From contig JAUTXW010000210.1 of assembly GCA_030620095.1 (NCBI GenBank), positions 1 through 64,000 on the forward strand: a stretch of DNA of 64,000 nt, read 5' to 3'. Below are positions 50,487-63,240 of this stretch, piece by piece. Numbering within the stretch: the stretch's first letter is position 1; each line of letters begins with the position of its first letter. Source of the DNA: Kuschelorhynchus macadamiae (taxonomy: Eukaryota; Arthropoda; Insecta; Coleoptera; Curculionidae). Position numbers and translations under genes: made by a program. A model generated the notes under the pieces. It was not told the origin of the DNA, ran no database searches, and saw only the letters and a list, made by a program, of their open reading frames with translations.

Positions 50487-52729
50487 TCATTCCAAAAAAA
50501 AGTCTTTTTTGGACTCATATTTCGGCATATTTTCCCTCGATTTTAGTCTGTTTCTTATATACCCGTCTCTTTTTTCACTTCCACAGACAGTAGCTGAAGC
50601 TTCAGTTACAATTTTGACGGCCCTCTCAACCGCTTGTGTATGGCAAGGATATGCTGTGACATATGACAAAAGACTGACTTCGGGATTCTCAATAACTTCT
50701 TCAAGTTGTTCTATTGATAGTTTCATAGTTACAGGAGGCTCCGTCCATAAAACCTTCTGCCAGTCGACCATTTCAAAATACTCCTTGGCGTCAAATAATA
50801 ATTCTGGCACTACGAAATGGCGCTTATCTTGACAATTCAATTGCCTACTCTTCAAAATTCTTCGGAATCCGAGTTGCCTTATGTGCTTTCATTCGTCAAA
50901 TAGCATAGCTAAAATAATATTCTCTGGACTTCCAAAGAATCCATTCCTTTGGATACTTTTGTAGACAAAATCTTTGAGTTCTTCTGGTAAATAGTCGCAG
51001 AGTCTTATTGTCTTGAAGAGGTGTTTGGCACCATAAATGCATGACGGGTGAGCCTTAATGCAAAACTACATTGGTGCATACACTTTCATTATGAAATGGC
51101 TTAGTATTAATACATTTTCCGAGGAATTTTCAGTAGCTACATATAAACGAAGGATACGAGAAGCAGTGGTGAGCCACCGAGAATGAACCATTTTTCCAGG
51201 CTGTCTCTTAGAAAGTTGTTCTGAACAAATTCCACTTTTAACGGCTTGACAAATATCATACAGATATTTTTGATCCGTACTAAGATCGTCGCTGCGGAAA
51301 TCGGAAACGGATGATTCTATTTTTGAAAATGACACTAGAGGTAGGGTTTCGCAAACTTGCAGTCGTTTTCCAAGCGGCCCGGAAAACGCTCGTGGTCCAC
51401 TCGTATTGCCGTCCAGTTTTTCAAGCAGGTGTCTTAAAGGCAACTCGTTGGTGTGCAGCTGACAGACAAACCACTGCAAGGGTCTTCCAATTCTATTCTC
51501 CAGCAACACTATAATGCCTCTTTACGCCCTGTGTTGGTGACAGTACCATCACAGCCAATAACTTCTAAGCTTTTACTGAGGTCCAAGCTAGATTTTTTCG
51601 AAAACTCCAAGATTCCATTTACTATATTCACAGCAGTGCCAGAAGCAGGACAAATATGACCCAGATACGTAGAACCAGGTTCTTCTAACATTGTAATATG
51701 TTCTTCCACTACAATTTTTTTTGCCTTTTCTTGGAATATTAAAGTCTTATCTTTTCGTCCATCAAAATAGAGACCACGTAGTAATAATGGAATGGAATCG
51801 TTTTGAACCTCAACTCTTTTCTTCTCTCTCGCTCTTCTAATTTTGTTCTTATCGATGATATTTCTCTTCTTTTGCGGCCCTATAACACCAAAATCTTGTA
51901 GAGGCGCTGATGTAATAGCTGCTCCTGCTCGGTCGGAAATCAAATACCGGTCAAGTATTTCAGCTAACTTCGGTAGCTCCTTAAGATTGCGCTTCGATGT
52001 TCCGGGCAAATTAGATGGGCCAGGTTGAGTGTCGAACATCTCGGGCAACATTGAAGTTGAAGCGCTTGAGGAAATGAGGAATTCGGGGTCAAAATCTTCA
52101 TTGTGAGATTTATGACACACATCTATAATAGGTGATTCATCAGAAGATTGGCATTTTTCATCGACTATTAAACTAGTTGATTCAGAAGGATGCAACGAAG
52201 CCTTTCTAAATGTTCTTTTCTCCTTCTGCAAAAGTCTCTGGGACTCAACTATATCAAGGGAACCAATTTGCATTTCGCGACAAGTTCTCTCTCTGGTCTT
52301 GTTCTTTTTTGGGCAATTACAAGCAACAATTTCAGCATCTTTGCATTTGCAGGTGGCTATATCAAACAATCTTCCACTGTCGCTTAAAAAAGATTTCAAT
52401 TGTGATTTGTAGCTGGGGACATTTTTTCTTTTTTTGAATGGTTTGAGAATTTGCCTTCTTTTCTCTTGATATTTTCTCAATAAAAAAACAATTCTTTGGT
52501 GTCTTATGATTGGAATTGATGCTTTGATCCAAACACTTTCTATTTTCTGAGCCACAATTTCCAAGGCTTCCGGAACAAGTCGATTGTTATTGACACCATT
52601 TTTTTCCAATTCTAAACGAACCCACAAAAAATACTTAATAACATCTTTGTATGTTGGTAACTGCGAATCATTGAAATCACTAGGAGCACCAAAAATTGGA
52701 CACTCCGACGACTTTCTAGTTTTAGCCAT
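50487..52729 (-). pseudogene. Broken ~745-codon gene of unrecognised family
   Basis: I do not recognise a named family. The first 406 codons (51509-52729) are open from ATG (MAKTRKSSECPIFGAP). They carry a CKCKDAEIVACNCPKK cysteine cluster (about residues 127-141), basic stretches and IGCDGTVTNTGRKE near the end. A missing G (about 51521) shifts the frame. The next frame continues with LLENRIGRPLQWFVCQLHTN, LDGNTSGPRAF and SRWLTTASRILRLYV to a TAG at 51066-51068. The same frame then reads CIKAHPSCIYGAKH to a TGA near 50889, followed by an open end to 50487. So one frameshift and two nonsense codons interrupt one long protein. The NTG, HTN and SRWL blocks recall transposase-like RNase H folds, but that is conjecture. 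It could be a DNA-transposon protein or a host gene copy. Confidence 0.7.
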
Positions 52730-52903
<174 letters not shown>

Positions 52904-53172
52904 TTCCTGATGATGTAGGAATAAAGCTGAGGTTGTTTGTTTATCTCTGATGCTGAGTTTATGCTCTTCCACTCTTGCTGATATTCGCCTGTTAGTTTGC
53001 CCCACGTACAACTTTTCACAGTCCTGACACGGAATACTGTATACTCCGTGGTTTTCCAGTCTGATTTTATCTTTTGGGTTTCCAAGTAGTTTCCCAATAG
53101 TTGTCTGTGGCTTGTGTATTGTTTATATGTTGTGTTTCCTAAGAATTCTTCCGATTCTGTCTGTTGTGCCTT
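52904..53172 (-). pseudogene. Penelope-like family 1 GIY-YIG fragment (third copy of a junction)
   Basis: The minus strand encodes the endonuclease start (YVGQTNRRISARVEEHKLSI, then FLHHQE) and the linker before it. It matches 56316-56590 base for base apart from a few changes. It is cut at 53172 after CTTTTACA, where errantivirus env sequence begins. The inner end breaks at the codons FLHHQE against the TA array, exactly as in the other two copies. Confidence 0.85.
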
Positions 53173-54935
53173 TTACAAATGGACACTCCTCGTGTATAAA
53201 GATCTTTGTTACATAAAGGAAGCTATCGCGAATAATGATAAGAGCCTAGAAGGATTGTTATATGGCTTTGTAGACGTTGACTCGCCCAGAATGTAATCTT
53301 TCAAATCCGAAATACAAACTCATGTCAGCCTGCTCAATCAAATATCCGACACTGTCAATTTAAAGTACAAAGAAATAATCGCGGATTCGAAAAAATACAG
53401 TTACAGGGAGAAGCGCGGAATATTCAACGGTATAGGCACTGTCTGGAAATCCATAACTGGAAACCTCGATGCTTCCGACGGTGAGTACTTCAATGAATGC
53501 ATTGATAAAGTCTCTCAAGCCGAAAGACATATCGGAAATCTCCTCAAAAATCAGATATCGGTTACTACCTCAGTAATAAAAACCTTTAACGCGTCAATAC
53601 AAAAACTTCAAATAGACGAAGAAACATTTAACCGGGACATAAACGAAATCCACAAATCGATAATGGACATTTCCGACGACCTCGCATTTTACCATGCCCA
53701 GATAAGAACTCTAGATTTATGTGAATCATTAATGCAGAGTTATTCTTTTATAGAAAATTTTCTTAACAACGCTCTGAACGCGATATCATTCGCTAGGCTA
53801 AATATCTTGCACAGTTCAATAATAACCCCGGGAGATCTGATTAGTTCCCTTCAAGAAATTTCACAATCTCTCAGAAGAAATAATCTTCCTCTACCTGTAT
53901 ACTCTTCAATGCTTGCCCAGTATGTTGAGATTATCGAGCTTGAAGCATAACAATCTGATACTAAAGTAGTGTTTATTCTAAAAATGCCCTTAGTAAACCC
54001 TGAAAGCTATACTTTGTATCATCTCTATCCAATACCCGTATTAGATAATCGAACAGAATTTCATCATATAATCCCTACAACACAAAAATATATTGCGCGG
54101 GACGATGATTCAATGTTATATATTTCATTTCAAAACCTGGGAACCTGCAAATCACTAGGACGAGGCCAAAAGATCTGCTCAGATGTTCTACCCTACCCGA
54201 TAGACAGTGGCGATTTGCGAAGCTCAGCTACTTAGAGGACTAAACCATTTACCAAAGACGTGCTAGGTATCTCTTCTTCTTGCAAAAGGATACAACGTTA
54301 AAGACATCGATAAAAACTTCTGGTTGATTACAGTGTCAGATCCACTACCAGTTACAATAAAGTGTGAAGGAAAAGAGGTCAGGACAAGTATCATCAATGT
54401 CAATTCCCTTCTTAGACTTCAGCCATATTGTAATGCCTTTATAGGAAGCACAAGAGTTCACGCCAAAGCACTTATTGATAAGTATCAAAATGTTAGTTAT
54501 AAAAGCCACCCAGTGATAATCCCATACAAGTGCTGCCAACATATTTCATCGAAGCTTCACATTCCAGACCTTAAACCTCTAAAACTGAACAAGATAGACG
54601 TAGAAGATCTCAATATTGCCCAGCACAAATTGGACCAACACTCCGAAGAACTAGACAAATTAATCAACCAACCTTTTGTCTATAAACATCTGTCATGGTT
54701 CACGATCGTCACGATAGTTCTTCTAGTCAGTCTGCTCGTCTTGTACATAATGTGTAAGTGTCGCCGTAAAAGACTACCCAGCATCACCATGGCTCCATTG
54801 GATAATGGTTCACCACCTCCGCCTAGACCACAACAGCGAAAGACAGTCAAACTCAGGCTCAGCAGCATCCTTGCGAGAAGACGGCCAGCCATCCACCCTC
54901 AAACCCAAGAAGAAGAAGACGAAGACGAAATATAA
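53173..54935 (+). pseudogene. env: env of errantivirus copy 2 (5'-truncated)
   Basis: Fragment of the envelope gene starting about 30 codons into the mature protein and running to the normal stop at 54933-54935. It keeps the basic cleavage-type site and fusion-peptide-like stretch (about 53405-53460), the helical middle, one membrane segment (about 54700-54760) and the acidic tail. In-frame stops are present near 53294 and 53948, and a 2-bp deletion near 54210 shifts the frame. The last 203 codons (54324-54935) are open. The same lesions occur in the opposite arm (copy 3). There is no gag or pol in this copy. Confidence 0.87.
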
Positions 54936-54973
54936 TCATCTCACAAAAGTTTACACAGGGTGTTAACGTTTGA

Positions 54974-55261
54974 CCAAAAGGGGGAGTTATATCCGTTTAT
55001 AGCCTTCGGTCACACGGTATCGGATGTAGCAATTTCAACATTTCAAGGAATGCATTGTAAGCAGTACCTTCGAGTTGCAATTCCCACAGCTGGAAGGTGC
55101 CGCATCAGCATTTTAAAACATATAAAACGCTCTGAATTGTAAATATTAGTTAGTTCATATTATATACCGTTTTTATGCCAGTTTAAGTTCCGATATTGTA
55201 TAAAGTAATTTCAAAGTTAAATAATACATTTTTTAAAAAGTGAATTTTTGAATTAATAGTG

Positions 55262-55263
<2 letters not shown>
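54974..55263 (+). repeat. Polypurine tract and 3' LTR of errantivirus copy 2
   Basis: CAAAAGGGGG precedes an LTR of ~279 bp that starts AGTTATATCC at 54985. The LTR has a TATAAAACG box near 55120 and ends GAATTAATAGTGTAA. TA repeats follow at once, consistent with a TATA-type target site as known for some errantiviruses (17.6/297). Confidence 0.85.

Positions 55264-55320
<57 letters not shown>
55264..55320. repeat. (TA)n array, ~57 bp
   Basis: A TA array joining the LTR end to the Penelope RT fragment. Its mirror partner is at 57230-57276. Confidence 0.95.
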
Positions 55321-56315
<995 letters not shown>

Positions 56316-57226
56316 TTCCTGATGATGTAGGAATAAAGCTGAGGTTGTTTGTTTATCTCTGATGCTGAGTTTATGCTCTTCCACTCTTGCTGATATTCGC
56401 CTGTTAGTTTGCCCCACGTACAACTTTTCACAGTCCTGACACGGAATACTGTATACTCCGTGGTTTTCCAGTCTGATTTTATCTTTCGGGTTTCCAAGTA
56501 GTTTCCCAATAGTTGTCTGTGGCTTGTGTATTGTTTATATGTTGTGTTTCCTAAGAATTCTTCCGATTCTGTCTGTTGTGCCTTTTACATATGGTAAGAC
56601 TACTTGTTGCTTCCCGGTTCATAAGTTTTGTTGTTCGTTGTTCGGGAAACCTGTGCATTAATAGTTTTCTCTATGGTGCGATTTGTGTAGCCATTTTTCT
56701 TTAAAGCACTAGATATTACCTTAAGTTCGTTTTGTCTCGTCTGTGTTTCGGTTAATCGCACGGATCTGGATATTAGAGTATTTGCCACAACTTGAATTTG
56801 TGCTGGGTGATGATGTAATTTTGCATTTAAATATCTGTCTGTATGTGTTGGTTTTCTATACACGGTGTATTCAAAATGTCCGTTATGCATTTTTGTGACC
56901 AAAACATCTAAAAAACGGTAGTTTGTTGTTTTCCTCTAACTCTAGAGTAACTTGTATTCTGGGGTGGATTGAATTTACGTGAGTCAGAAATTTTTCAAGC
57001 TCTGCATGACCATATTGCCATATAATAAATATGTCATCCACATAACGAATCCATAATTTGGGCTTTAAACTTGCTTTCTTAAGAGCTTCTTTCTCGAAGT
57101 ATATCATAAACCAATTCGCGACTACTGGTGATAGCGAGGACCCCATTGGAGCACCATCCATTTGTTTATACGTTTGCCCGTTGAATGAAAAATAAGTATT
57201 TTTAAGGCAATGCTCCGCAATATGCA

Positions 57227-57229
<3 letters not shown>
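56316..57229 (-). pseudogene. Penelope-like family 1 RT + partial GIY-YIG, right palindrome arm
   Basis: Mirror copy of 55321-56213. The RT frame is open over 56883-57227 (HIAEHCLKNTYFSFNGQTYK, then GAPMGSSLSPVVANWFM and RYVDDIFIIW), then shifts near 56910. The second part is open at 56600-56902. The left arm's extra T near 55482 is absent here, so this arm is closer to the ancestor. The GIY-YIG part ends at FLHHQE against the TA array. Confidence 0.87.

Positions 57230-57276
<47 letters not shown>
57230..57276. repeat. (TA)n array, ~47 bp
   Basis: Mirror partner of the array at 55264-55320, slightly shorter. Confidence 0.95.
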
Positions 57277-57279
<3 letters not shown>

Positions 57280-57568
57280 ACACTATTAATTCAAAAATTC
57301 ACTTTTTAAAAAATGTATTATTTAACTTTGAAATTACTTTATACAATATCGGAACTTAAACTGGCATAAAAACGGTATATAATATGAACTAACTAATATT
57401 TACAATTCAGAGCGTTTTATATGTTTTAAAATGCTGATGCGGCACCTTCCAGCTGTGGGAATTGCAACTCGAAGGTACTGCTTACAATGCATTCCTTGAA
57501 ATGTTGAAATTGCTACATCCGATACCGTGTGACCGAAGGCTATAAACGGATATAACTCCCCCTTTTGG
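57277..57568 (-). repeat. 3' LTR and polypurine tract of errantivirus copy 3
   Basis: An LTR of ~281 bp, nearly identical to the one at 54985-55263. The tract lies at about 57558-57568. It contains the same TATAAAACG box and abuts the TA array. Confidence 0.87.
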
Positions 57569-57606
57569 TCAAACGTTAACACCCTGTGTAAACTTTTGTA
57601 AGATGA

Positions 57607-59475
57607 TTATATTTCGTCTTCGTCTTCTTCTTCTTGGGTTTGAGGGTGGATGGCTGGCCGTCTTCTCGCAAGGATGCTGCTGAGCCTGAGTTTGACTGTC
57701 TTTCCCTGTTGTGGTCTAGGCGGAGGTGGTGAACCATTATCCAATGGAGCCATGGTGATGCTGGGTAGTCTTTTACGGCGACACTTACACATTATGTACA
57801 AGACGAGCAGACTGACTAGAAGAACTATCGTGACGATCGTGAACCATGACAGATGTTTATAGACAAAAGGTTGGTTGATTAATTTGTCTAGTTCTTCGGA
57901 GTGTTGGTCCAATTTGTGCTGGGCAATATTGAGATCTTCTACGTCTATCTTGTTCAGTTTTAGAGGTTTAAGGTCTGGAATGTGAAGCTTCGATGAAATA
58001 TGTTGGCAGCACTTGTATGGGATTATCACTGGGTGGCTTTTATAACTAACATTTTGATACTTATCAATAAGTGCTTTGGCGTGAACTCTTGTGCTTCCTA
58101 TAAAGGCATTACAATATGGCTGAAGTCTAAGAAGGGAATTGACATTGATGATACTTGTCCTGACCTCTTTTCCTTCACACTTTATTGTAACTGGTAGTGG
58201 ATCTGACACTGTAATCAACCAGAAGTTTTTATCGATGTCTTTAACGTTGTATCCTTTTGCAAGAAGAAGAGATACCTAGCACGTCTTTGGTAAATGGTTT
58301 AGTCCTCTAAGTAGCTGAGCTTCGCAAATCGCCACTGTCTATCGGGTAGGGTAGAACATCTGAGCAGATCTTTTGGCCTCGTCCTAGTGATTTGCAGGTT
58401 CCCAGGTTTTGAAATGAAATATATAACATTGAATCATCGTCCCGCGCAATATATTTTTGTGTTGTAGGGATTATATGATGAAATTCTGTTCGATTATCTA
58501 ATACGGGTATTGGATAGAGATGATACAAAGTATAGCTTTCAGGGTTTACTAAGGGCATTTTTAGAATAAACACTACTTTAGTATCAGATTGTTATGCTTC
58601 AAGCTCGATAATCTCAACATACTGGGCAAGCATTGAAGAGTATACAGGTAGAGGAAGATTATTTCTTCTGAGAGATTGTGAAATTTCTTGAAGGGAACTA
58701 ATCAGATCTCCCGGGGTTATTATTGAACTGTGCAAGATATTTAGCCTAGCGAATGATATCGCGTTCAGAGCGTTCTTAAGAAAATTTTCTATAAAAGAAT
58801 AACTCTGCATTAATGATTCACATAAATCTAGAGTTCTTATCTGGGCATGGTAAAATGCGAGGTCGTCGGAAATGTCCATTATCGATTTGTGGATTTCGTT
58901 TATGTCCCGGTTAAATGTTTCTTCGTCTATTTGAAGTTTTTGTATTGACGCGTTAAAGGTTTTTATTACTGAGGTAGTAACCGATATCTGATTTTTGAGG
59001 AGATTTCCGATATGTCTTTCGGCTTGAGAGACTTTATCAATGCATTCATTGAAGTACTCACCGTCGGAAGCATCGAGGTTTCCAGTTATGGATTTCCAGA
59101 CAGTGCCTATACCGTTGAATATTCCGCGCTTCTCCCTGTAACTGTATTTTTTCGAATCCGCGATTATTTCTTTGTACTTTAAATTGACAGTGTCGGATAT
59201 TTGATTGAGCAGGCTGACATGAGTTTGTATTTCGGATTTGAAAGATTACATTCTGGGCGAGTCAACGTCTACAAAGCCATATAACAATCCTTCTAGGCTC
59301 TTATCATTATTCGCGATAGCTTCCTTTATGTAACAAAGATCTTTATACACGAGGAGTGTCCATTTGTCGTTTGACACTTTTACAGAACCGTCTTCGTGGA
59401 AGAATATTTCGAGTGTGTTGTTGATAGGTGTAATCGAAAATTGGGTCAGGCCTACCGAGAAAAGCCCGAGGAATC
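57607..59475 (-). pseudogene. env: env of errantivirus copy 3
   Basis: Full-length envelope gene region: a hydrophobic leader after the splice acceptor (about 59476-59490), a basic cleavage-type site near 59130, helical middle, one membrane segment near 57790-57850, and an acidic C-terminus ending at 57607. Lesions include a stop near 59249 and a stop at 58592 (Tyr codon to TAA compared with copy 1). A 2-bp deletion near 58336 and a further frameshift separate the last 203 codons (57607-58218), which are open. The lesions are shared with copy 2, so both descend from the same defective template. Confidence 0.87.
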
Positions 59476-59493
59476 TGTAAAGAAGAAGAATAC

Positions 59494-62400
59494 TTATTCA
59501 AAATAGGGTTTTAGCCTATCGAAGTTGACTTTAGTTGATTGGTTTGTTCGAGGATTAAGAAGGATAGCGGAATTTTGAAAAACTTCTGTAATTTCAAAAG
59601 GGCCATTAAATTTGTTTTCGGCTTTAGATTTTATTTATGACTCTTTAACATACACTTTATTTCCGACTTTGTATTCAGGGATACTAGTTACGTGTTCGTC
59701 AAACCTGACTTTTGCTTTTTCTTTTTGTCGTTCTGTTTTTGCCTTTTTTGTAAAAATATTCCATACGGTTATTAAGGTCTCTTACGTATTTTGATATTAA
59801 TTTTTCCTGGTTGTATAAAGTTTCGGGTGGTCTACTTGACGTGTGACCAAAAATAAGTTCAAACGGTGTAAACCCATGAGTTTTATTTTTCGTATTGTTG
59901 TAACAGATCACCGCGTAGGGTAAAACATTAAAGGGATGTTCTTTTGGGTTTTCGGCTATATTTGCTCTAATCATTTCTGATAAGGTTGCATGGAAACTTT
60001 CAATGGACCCGTTAGACTGGGGGTGATTGACACTAGAGAAAGTTAATTTTATGTTAAATAGTTCACAAAGATCTTTGAATAATGAGTTGTCAAATTCGCG
60101 CCCATAGTCGCAATGTATTCTTAGGGGCGTACCGAAGTGTTGGAAAAATATTAATAAGGTATTTACAATTGTCGACGCTTTTTTGTCCTCGACTGCGTAA
60201 GCCTGTGTGAATTTTGTAAGTTCGTCTCGAATCGTAAGTGCGTAATATCTGGTTGGACATTCGAAGATGTCAATGTTTATCCTTTCAAATGGGGTTTTCG
60301 GAGTTTCCGTTATGACGAGAGGCGTACTTAGGTTTTTACGGTATATTTTTACTTTTTGGTATATGTCGCAGCCTTTTATTAATTTTTCGACGTCTTTTGT
60401 TAATTCGGCCAATTGTACTTTTCTCTTATGCGCCTGACTGTCTCGTTAATTCCCCTATGCAAATTAGTTTTGCCTGAATGGTAGTGTTCTAAAATTTGGG
60501 GTATTTCGTCGGTGTCTGGGGTTTTTACAACATTTTGGCAAATTTTTAGTTTTATTTCTTGTTCGGCGAAAATGAATGAGAAAATTTCGAGGATAGGCAG
60601 TGCTAGGTTATTTTCCACGTAATACGTTTTGGAAGGGTCGAATTCATTTTGGGCCTTAAATAGGACATAGAACAAGTGTTGGGCTACAATTTCCGGATCA
60701 AATGGTATTGGGATAATAAAGTATTTTCTATCTTTCACGGTTTTGCTAGAGACAATGTTAACGCTCATGTTTTCAAAATGAACGCTTTCTTCGAAGATAT
60801 CTTCGATTATTTTGTAATGCATTCCTTCTAGTTTATTTTGCCAGAAAAAGGTAATAATTAGTTTATGTGGTTTATCTAAAAGCTGTGAATTTGAAAATTC
60901 GACTTTTGAATAGTCAATTATTGATTTGGTTTGGTATAGGTCTACAAACTTGTTGTATTCCTGTGTAATGTACTCGTCGTCTATCTCGACGTCATTGGAC
61001 TCTGGCTGGTTTTGATTTGCGTTTTCGCTATTATTTTCGTTGGCTGCAAAAATGGGGAATTTTGATCGGAAATTTGCGCATTCTTGGAAATAATTAATTT
61101 TTATTCGCGATAGAGCATCTGCATTTTTGTTTATTTTTCCCGGTTTATGTTCTATTTTATAGTTGTATTCGACTAATTTTAGACGCCATCGCGTAAGTCT
61201 GCTTCCGGGATCTTTAATTGAAAACAACCATGTTAACGGCCTGTGGTCTGTAATAAGCGTAAACTTTCGTCCAAAAAGATAAGGGCGGAAATGCTTTACT
61301 GCCCATACAATTGCTAGTAGCTCCCTTTCGATGGTGGAATATTTAGTTTCTGCACTACAGAATATTCTGGATGCAAAGGCTATTGGGAGATCTTTTCCGA
61401 CTGGTCCCTGGGACAGCACAGCGCCTATTGCAAATGCGCTTGCGTCTGTGGTAAGGAGGATTTCTTCAAATTTAGGATAGATTAAAATAGGGACTGAAAT
61501 TAGTGCTTTCTTTAATTCTTCAAATGCACTTTTACATTCTGAATCAAAGAAGAATGGGATGTCCTTTTTCAAGAGTTTAGTTAATGGTTTGGATACTTTT
61601 GCAAAATTTGGAATGAATCGGCGGTAATAACCCGCTAATCCAAGAAAAGATTTAATATCCTTTGCGATTTTTGGTTCTGGGAAATTTTGAATGCATTCCA
61701 CTTTTGAAGGGTTAGGTTTAACACCATCTTTGGTAACGAGGTGTCCCAGATAGGCAACTTCTTTCCTTAAAAACTCGCACTTATCTGGTTGAATTTTGAG
61801 GTTTGCGTTTCGGAGACTCTTAAAGACTTCTTTTAGCCAGTCTATATGCTCATGTATGGTGGGAGAGTAGACGATTATGTCGTCCATATATACAAGGCAA
61901 CGCTCGTTTTGAATGCCCAAGAGAATGTTGTCCATTACGCGTTGAAACGAGGACGGGGCATTCTTTAGACCGAATGGCATGCGGACAAATTCATAGTGTC
62001 CATTGTCAACTGAAAATGCTGTCTTTGGTTTGGTATGTCATCGGGATTGATCTCAATTTGATGAAAGCCGGACGCGAGATCAAGCGTAGAAAAATATTGA
62101 CATTTACCAAGTTGGTCCAAAAGGTCTGAAATGTTTGGTAGAGGATATTTATCATCATTACTGAGGTCATTGAGCTTTCTGTAGTCAATAACTACACGCC
62201 ATTTTTGTTTCCCGGACGCATCAAGTTTTTTGGGTACCACCCATACAAGTGAGGACCACGGTGAAATTGAAGGCCGTATAATTCCCTGATCTGTGTTTGC
62301 ATTTCCTCTTTATGTATCTGAGGATACCTATAAGATTTTGTGAAAACGGGCTTTGCATTATTAGTTTCTATAACATGCTTGATTTCATTGGTGAAAGTTA

Positions 62401-63240
62401 GTTTATCACCTTCGATGTAAAATATGTCAGAGTATTCTAGACAGAGATTTGTGATCATTTCCTTTTCTTCGGAATTAAGATGCTCGGTTCTTAATTCGTT
62501 TCGAATGATCTGTATTCTGTCGATTTGATCGGCTTCATAATTATCTTGGGTGTTAAGGTTTAGGGCAACATCATTAGGGGTAAATGGTTCGATAGAAAGA
62601 TCGGAAAAATCGATGGTTTTTGGCATGGCGTTAGCATTTAAAATAGAAGTCATAAATTCACCGCTTTCGTTAACATGTACAATAGCATTTGGTAAACGAA
62701 CTTTTTTCTTTTTCTTGAGACATTAATAGGGCGTCTGTATTTTTTAAGTTACATGTTAATTTGAAAATTTTTTCTGTGCGAGCGTCAATAGAAATTTTGT
62801 TGTTTATCTCGTTTTTATCGACATTTTTTTCAGTTGTAATAGCCCAAACTTTATGCAACGGAATCGTTTTAAAGTTCGTTATTAAATTTTTTTATTTAAG
62901 ATCAATTATACACTCATAATGTTCGAGAAAATCAAGTCCTAACATTCCATCAAAATCGATATCTAAGTTATAAATGTATACCTTGTGTGGGTTACCTATT
63001 TCAAAAGGGACAAGAGTCGATTCAAATATAGACAATTTCTGATTTGTTATTCCCTGAATAGTTACGTTCTCTGGTGATCTGAGGGGAAACTTTTTCACCG
63101 TATTTTCTTTAAAAATGGATATCCCTGCTCCGGTGTCAAGTAAAGTTTGAATGTATTTGAGGCATCGTTAATATAGTACAGGTACTTGGGGTTGACAGTA
63201 AGAAACGGGTTTAAAGGAACGCTTGTTCCGGAAAATTCAC
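59494..63240 (-). pseudogene. pol: pol of errantivirus copy 3
   Basis: Protease, RT, RNase H and integrase in standard order. A 1-bp loss just before the Asp-Thr-Gly motif (about 63140-63150) shifts the protease frame. The RT front part is split near 62040. From 61980 to 60400 a single frame of 526 codons holds YMDD (about 61890), the RT thumb, RNase H with the TTDAS Asp, the connection and the integrase zinc region. A frameshift at about 60410 separates the integrase core (59699-60412), which retains the second Asp (HCDYGREF) and the Glu (SNGSIE). The pol stop lies at 59494-59496, next to the env acceptor tract. Compared with copy 1 it keeps the ~25 codons after YMDD. Confidence 0.88.

Noticed and set aside
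52909..52935. CTGATGA next to the Penelope family-1 fragment (also near 56319) as a hammerhead ribozyme
   Set aside because: It is the complement of the FLHHQE coding sequence and lacks a GAAA element at the required distance.
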